DNA from: CAVTYH01 sp963773875 | GTDB lineage: Bacteria > Planctomycetota > Planctomycetia > Pirellulales > JADZDJ01 | Assembly: GCA_963773875.1 (NCBI GenBank) | Contig: CAVZCV010000021.1 | Coordinates: 62,001 to 126,000 of the forward strand | DNA: 64,000 nt | Direction: 5' to 3' | Shown: positions 59,084-64,000 of the stretch, in pieces | Layout of the letters: every line of letters begins with the position of its first letter | Position numbering within the stretch: the stretch's first letter is position 1 | Made by a program: the position numbers and the translations under genes | The notes under the pieces: generated by a model | The model's database searches: none | The model's input: only the letters and a program-made list of their open reading frames with translations | What the model was told of the DNA's origin: nothing

Positions 59084-59096
59084 CTACAGTGTACGG

Positions 59097-59303
59097 ATGT
59101 TATTGATTAACCGGCCGGAGAGACAACCGGTACGGCGTCCGGCAGCGGCCCTCTTGGTCGTGCTCTGCAATTGCCGGCGAATGCATTTTCTCTCGTTCTG
59201 TTGGCATTGCTGGCCGACTGATGAACTGCTGTCGCGTCCGATCGCACAAAGTCATCGAAATTTCATGCAGGATGACGCGTGTCTGGATCGGTTGACAAGA
59301 TGA
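59097..59303 (+). CDS. Doubtful small ORF behind a consensus promoter
   Basis: 68 codons, starting 'MLLINRPERQPVRRPAAALL' and containing 'NCRRMHFLSFCWHCW'. It has no domain I know and no ribosome binding site, and its ATG lies almost at the predicted transcription start, so a leaderless message or a non-coding RNA are both possible. Kept only because of the promoter. Confidence 0.2.
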   Translation: MLLINRPERQPVRRPAAALLVVLCNCRRMHFLSFCWHCWPTDELLSRPIAQSHRNFMQDDACLDRLTR

Positions 59304-59421
59304 ATCACAAATAGGCGAGGTGTCGGATGATTGGCTACCGGTTCAAATTTGAGGTGCTTGGGAAATTACTGCCGCCAAGATGGTCGGACTGTGTAGGCCA
59401 AAAAAGCATGGTTGAACGGCG

Positions 59422-59497
59422 GAGTGAAATAACTGTGAAAAAACAAATGCGTTTGGAGCTTGTTTTCCCGAGAAATGCGCTGAGGGTTATTTCACTC
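59422..59497. repeat. Long-range inverted repeat in the intergenic region
   Basis: GAGTGAAATAAC (59422-59433) is perfectly complementary to GTTATTTCACTC (59486-59497). The 52-base interior contains a second stem, AAAACAA with TTGTTTT. It could be the foot of a structured RNA, or an operator pair. No terminator T-run follows on either strand. Confidence 0.4.
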
Positions 59498-59720
59498 TGA
59501 ATCGCGATTTCGACCGGAGCCGCCGACGAAGGTCAAATTTCTCGGGAGTTTTGCACGCCTTTCGCGCCGGCTTTTCACGGTCTTTTGGAACACTGCAATT
59601 TTTCCGAGGGATTCGCCAATTTTGAAAAAGGACCTGCGAAAAAACGTCGACCGTACGGTTCCATGGCGTTTGCCGCAAGCCGGCGACACAATTTGCGAAA
59701 CGCCGCTGCTTGCGCACCAT

Positions 59721-60953
<1,233 letters not shown>

Positions 60954-61751
60954 TTACGTAGTTGTGGAAAGCGGTTGCGTCGCAATGGGCGCCAGACCGA
61001 TCTGACAGGCCTTACTTCGAAAAAGTTCCAAACCGCGACGTTCTTCGGAGCCAAGGTAAAAGTGCAAGTTGTCGCGCAGGTAGCCGAGGCACTGCGGGAC
61101 GGTCAGCCCCAGCGGCGCGGCTTCGGCTTCTGCGATCTGTTCCAAATTAGCAACGCCGCAATCGCGGGCTTCGGCCAACGCCGATTCCAATTCGTGGGTG
61201 TCGACGCCGGGTCGTGCGACCCACATGGCGAAGACGAACGGCAGGCCCGACCAGCGGACCCATTCGTGCCCCAGGTCCCAGACTTCTGCGAATCTGCCGG
61301 GGGGCGAATGGATGGCGCGATCGCCGATGAGCAGCACTGCATCGGCGGTGGAATCGGCCAGCGAGGCGCCAATTCGCAGTGGTTCGGTTTGTGGCGCCAG
61401 GCCAAATCGTTCGGCGAGCAAAATGCGAACCATGGCGGCGCTGGTACGCGAGCCCTCATCGAGGGCCAGCGTGCGAATCTCGGCAATTGGTACGCGGCTG
61501 AAAAGCTTGACGCTCAGGACCGGCCCGCGGCAGGCAATGCAGGCATCGGACGTGATCGTGTAACTAGGATCCTGAAAATATTCCACCGAGGGAATGAGTG
61601 CGACATCGAGCCGGCCGGCCGCCAGATTGTCGGCCAGTCGGCTGGGATAATCGAATTGCAAATCGATCTGCGGCGCGAAGTTGCGCAGCCGATACACCAG
61701 CGGCTTCGTGTTGAGGTAGGTAACTGCCCCGACCTTGAGGCGTGCGTTCAT
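60954..61751 (-). CDS. mqnA: Chorismate dehydratase (MqnA)
   Basis: 265 residues with a periplasmic-binding-protein-like fold: 'VGAVTYLNTKPLVYRLRN', 'DVALIPSVEYFQDPSYTITS', 'LALDEGSRTSAAMVRILLAE' and 'ADAVLLIGDRAI'. It turns chorismate into the first dedicated intermediate of the futalosine pathway. It overlaps or abuts mqnC directly. Confidence 0.92.
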   Translation of the reverse strand: MNARLKVGAVTYLNTKPLVYRLRNFAPQIDLQFDYPSRLADNLAAGRLDVALIPSVEYFQDPSYTITSDACIACRGPVLSVKLFSRVPIAEIRTLALDEGSRTSAAMVRILLAERFGLAPQTEPLRIGASLADSTADAVLLIGDRAIHSPPGRFAEVWDLGHEWVRWSGLPFVFAMWVARPGVDTHELESALAEARDCGVANLEQIAEAEAAPLGLTVPQCLGYLRDNLHFYLGSEERRGLELFRSKACQIGLAPIATQPLSTTT

Positions 61752-61879
61752 GACTTTGTTCCTATCAATTTGCGGCTCGATCGATCGATTGTAGAACGGC
61801 CACTATTCGCCGGGAAGTGCTCGTGCGTGCTATCAACACAACCGGAATCGGCTGGCAAAGTTAACGAGCCGATGGGCGA

Positions 61880-63640
61880 TCAGAATTCGAGCCGGCGGAA
61901 TGCACGCAGGCCGAGGCGCATGGGCCAAATGGTGGCCACCAGCCCGATGAACACGGTAAGTGAAATGCCGGTTGCCACGCCCAGGGTGCTGCCGAGGAAA
62001 TGGACGAATTCATCGCCAAACTGCGTCGCCTCTTGTTGCATTGCCAAATACAAGTGCACCGGCACTGCGGTGAGCAAAACGACGACGACGATGAACGCGG
62101 CACTAAGGACGAGGTTCAATGTTCCGCCAAAGCCGGCGGCAATTTTCGAGGGCGAATGTGCGCGCAAGTCCGGCATTTTGGCGCCAAGGCCCACGGCAAT
62201 CGCCGAGAGACCAATGCACAGCACGATGCATGAAATTTGGTGCACGAAAATCCACAGCCCTTCGATTTGCAACATCAAATCGCTCAGCAGGACTAGCACC
62301 GTGCAGGGAATGAGTGAGCCAACGGCGGCAAACAAGAACTTTGCCCAGAGAACGGAATCACGGCGAATCGGCAACAAACCAAGAATCCACAAGCGCCGGC
62401 CTTCAAGGCTGACCATCGGATAAATGAACCGTGTGGTGAATGTGGAAAGGATCAGGCCCACGACTGCTAAATTCAAAAACCCAATCATGGCGGAGTAATT
62501 GCGATGATAACTGAACCGGCGAATTTGCGAAAAATACAACGCCAACAGGCCAAAGAAGATGAGAAACTGCGTCCATTGCACCGGGTCGCGGCGAAACAGG
62601 CGGAAGTCTTTCACGAGCAGCAAGCGGACATCGCGCGGCAAGAACACTGCGCCATATCCAAGTGCCCCATCGAGCCACCAAGTGCTCGCGCTGCGGCGGA
62701 CGCGCGGCTCGTCGTACAGTTGGCTGAAGCTGCTGCGATACACTTTGCCGGACAGCCAGATGCCCAGCAAATTGAAAAACAACGCGTTGGAGACCAACAG
62801 CGCCAGGTACATCAAGCTTTGGGCCCAAGGCGGGTCGCCGGTATGGACAAGTTCAGTTGGACGCGATGCTTCGAGCAAGCCCGTGCTCAGCCACCAACTG
62901 GGAAGCAGTCGCTGTTCGGTGAATTGGAGCCGCGTGAACAGTTCGTTGAACCACCGCGGGGTCATCAGATCGCTTTCCGTGCTGCTGAGCAGTGTCCAAA
63001 CAACCCAAACCAGCGCGAACACAACCGCCGTCAGCGCAAATGCGAGCGCGTGGACGCGGACTTTCGGCAAACGATTGACAATCAACAGACACGCAATGCC
63101 GCCGATGGCCGCCGGGATATGCACGAACGCAATGACAAATGGAAAGAGCAAGGCGAAGTAGTACCACGGAGCGTGCGCCACCAGGCCGTACGCGACCAAC
63201 GTCGGACTACCCAGCAAAATAAAACCCCAACTGCTGAACCAGACCGCTTCCTGAAACTTGTACTGATAAATGCGCTGTACACGCACCGGAGTGGTGAGCA
63301 AAAAATGGGCTTCCGACGAACAAAACAGCGCGTTGTACAGAATGATGCCGGACGAGAAAACCAACATCACCATCAGTGCGAGAAAGAACGTGTTGTAGAG
63401 CGGCTGCACAACATCGGTATGCATCCATGCTAGATAGCCGAACCCCTGATAAAACAAAATGAATAAGCCGACCCAAAAGAACAGACTCAGTGAGCCGACG
63501 AGCGACAAACGCAGGCGTGCGGACGTAAGCATCCAGCGGATGGTCGATGCCGCGGTTCGAGCGCGCAGCTGCCAGAACAGCTGCGCTTTGCGCTGCTCGT
63601 TCAGCAGACCGCCAACGGGTGGAATGAAATCGCCGGGCAT
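61880..63640 (-). CDS. ABC-2-type exporter permease
   Basis: 586 residues with about ten to twelve hydrophobic helices, spread as in large ABC exporter permeases ('LSLVGSLSLFFWVGLFILFY', 'FVIAFVHIPAAIGGIACLLI', 'GATISLTVF'-like end). It lacks its own ATP-binding part. The ATPase gene immediately upstream on the same strand (63669 onward) is its probable partner. The exported substrate is unknown. Confidence 0.8.
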   Translation of the reverse strand: MPGDFIPPVGGLLNEQRKAQLFWQLRARTAASTIRWMLTSARLRLSLVGSLSLFFWVGLFILFYQGFGYLAWMHTDVVQPLYNTFFLALMVMLVFSSGIILYNALFCSSEAHFLLTTPVRVQRIYQYKFQEAVWFSSWGFILLGSPTLVAYGLVAHAPWYYFALLFPFVIAFVHIPAAIGGIACLLIVNRLPKVRVHALAFALTAVVFALVWVVWTLLSSTESDLMTPRWFNELFTRLQFTEQRLLPSWWLSTGLLEASRPTELVHTGDPPWAQSLMYLALLVSNALFFNLLGIWLSGKVYRSSFSQLYDEPRVRRSASTWWLDGALGYGAVFLPRDVRLLLVKDFRLFRRDPVQWTQFLIFFGLLALYFSQIRRFSYHRNYSAMIGFLNLAVVGLILSTFTTRFIYPMVSLEGRRLWILGLLPIRRDSVLWAKFLFAAVGSLIPCTVLVLLSDLMLQIEGLWIFVHQISCIVLCIGLSAIAVGLGAKMPDLRAHSPSKIAAGFGGTLNLVLSAAFIVVVVLLTAVPVHLYLAMQQEATQFGDEFVHFLGSTLGVATGISLTVFIGLVATIWPMRLGLRAFRRLEF

Positions 63641-63668
63641 GTTTGAATTTCAGTGGCAGGTGCGAAGC

Positions 63669-64000
63669 TTAATCGGATTCTCTCGCGGCGGCTTCTTCGG
63701 CCGTCGCAGTCAATTCCAGATACATCCGCTCCAGGCTCTTGTGTTCTTGGGCCAGCTGTTGCCGAAGTTCCTCGACGGTGCCCAGGAAGCGAAGTTTGCC
63801 GCGATCGACAATGCCGATGCGATCGGCAATTTCTTCCGCCAGTCCCAAAGTGTGCGTCGACATGAAAATTGTCATCCCGGCGTTGGCCCGCTCGCGCAAC
63901 AGATCTTTGGCGATACGCATACTGCGGGGATCCAGGCCGACCATCGGTTCATCGAGCACCAAGACGGCTGGATCGTGGAGCAAGGCCGCGGCGAACACCA
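63669..64000 (-). CDS. ABC transporter ATP-binding protein, cut by the window edge
   Basis: Only the C-terminal 109 residues are in the window; the gene continues past 64000, so the Walker A motif and the ABC signature lie outside. Visible are Walker B 'AVLVLDEP', D-loop 'VGLDP', switch His in 'FMSTHTLGLAEEIADRIGIV', and a C-terminal coil. It lies 28 bases upstream of the permease and should form an exporter with it. Confidence 0.85.
   Translation of the reverse strand, partial: VFAAALLHDPAVLVLDEPMVGLDPRSMRIAKDLLRERANAGMTIFMSTHTLGLAEEIADRIGIVDRGKLRFLGTVEELRQQLAQEHKSLERMYLELTATAEEAAARESD

Larger units (their letters stand above)
58980..59720. other. Intergenic region without a supported gene
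   Basis: 740 bases between the J-domain gene and mqnC. The large plus-strand frame starting at 59622 and running to 62423 is an antisense shadow of mqnC and mqnA. It holds a promoter-like sequence, a small Cys-rich ORF and a 12-bp inverted repeat (listed separately). The segment 59500-59720 shows nothing recognisable. Confidence 0.5.

Noticed and set aside
59340..59380. GGTTCAAATTT word resembling a tRNA T-loop
   Set aside because: No matching acceptor, D or anticodon stems around it.
62504..63433. 309-codon plus-strand frame
   Set aside because: Antisense to the ABC permease; Gln/Arg-rich with no fold signal.

Overview
The window looks like a chromosomal segment of a planctomycete, most likely a Pirellulales-type bacterium. 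Supporting signs are an LEPR-type surface protein with a dockerin-like tail, a giant FecR/VIT/VWA protein paired with an ECF sigma factor, the 'YYKWLAIPP' degenerate J-domain N-terminus, several short proteins of planctomycete type, the futalosine menaquinone genes mqnA/mqnC, and planctomycete-style S1-repeat and radical SAM proteins. I see no rRNA, tRNA, CRISPR array, prophage or insertion sequence.

Layout. 0.5-6.5 kb: an S1-repeat protein, an ECF sigma factor with a small membrane-associated protein, an MscS-like channel, a TauE/SafE permease and an RNase HII-like protein. 6.6-14 kb: a complete phosphate uptake operon pstS-pstC-pstA-pstB-phoU with a candidate Pho box and unusually large PstC/PstA. 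14-20.5 kb: a radical SAM protein, ilvN-ilvC, a one-haem cytochrome, a DinB-like protein and acs. 20.5-23.5 kb: small membrane and secreted proteins, including a Cys/Tyr octad-repeat protein. 23.6-34.3 kb: a roughly 10 kb gene for a membrane-anchored FecR-VIT-VWA-TPR protein behind its ECF sigma factor. 34.5-43 kb: an LEPR/PQQ-propeller/dockerin surface protein and assorted single genes. 43-44 kb: a gene-poor patch with a terminator-ended structured RNA candidate on the minus strand. 44.2-59 kb: a long minus-strand run of GSCFA protein, GT8-like glycosyltransferase, TylF-like methyltransferase, fliS, fliD, a three-module TPR/glycosyltransferase-9-like giant and a J-domain/DnaJ-zinc-finger protein. 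59.7-64 kb: mqnC, mqnA and an ABC exporter pair cut by the window edge.

How genes work together. pst-phoU imports phosphate. The 44-56 kb run suggests filament capping, flagellin chaperoning and glycan decoration encoded together. mqnA and mqnC catalyse steps of menaquinone synthesis. ilvN and ilvC act in valine/isoleucine synthesis.

Caution. About twenty genes or gene joints show a clean single-base frame break, where recognisable protein continues in another frame. Single-copy housekeeping genes (pstC, pstA) are affected, so I read most of these as sequencing or assembly indels and give the repaired gene span. Positions of breaks are approximate.
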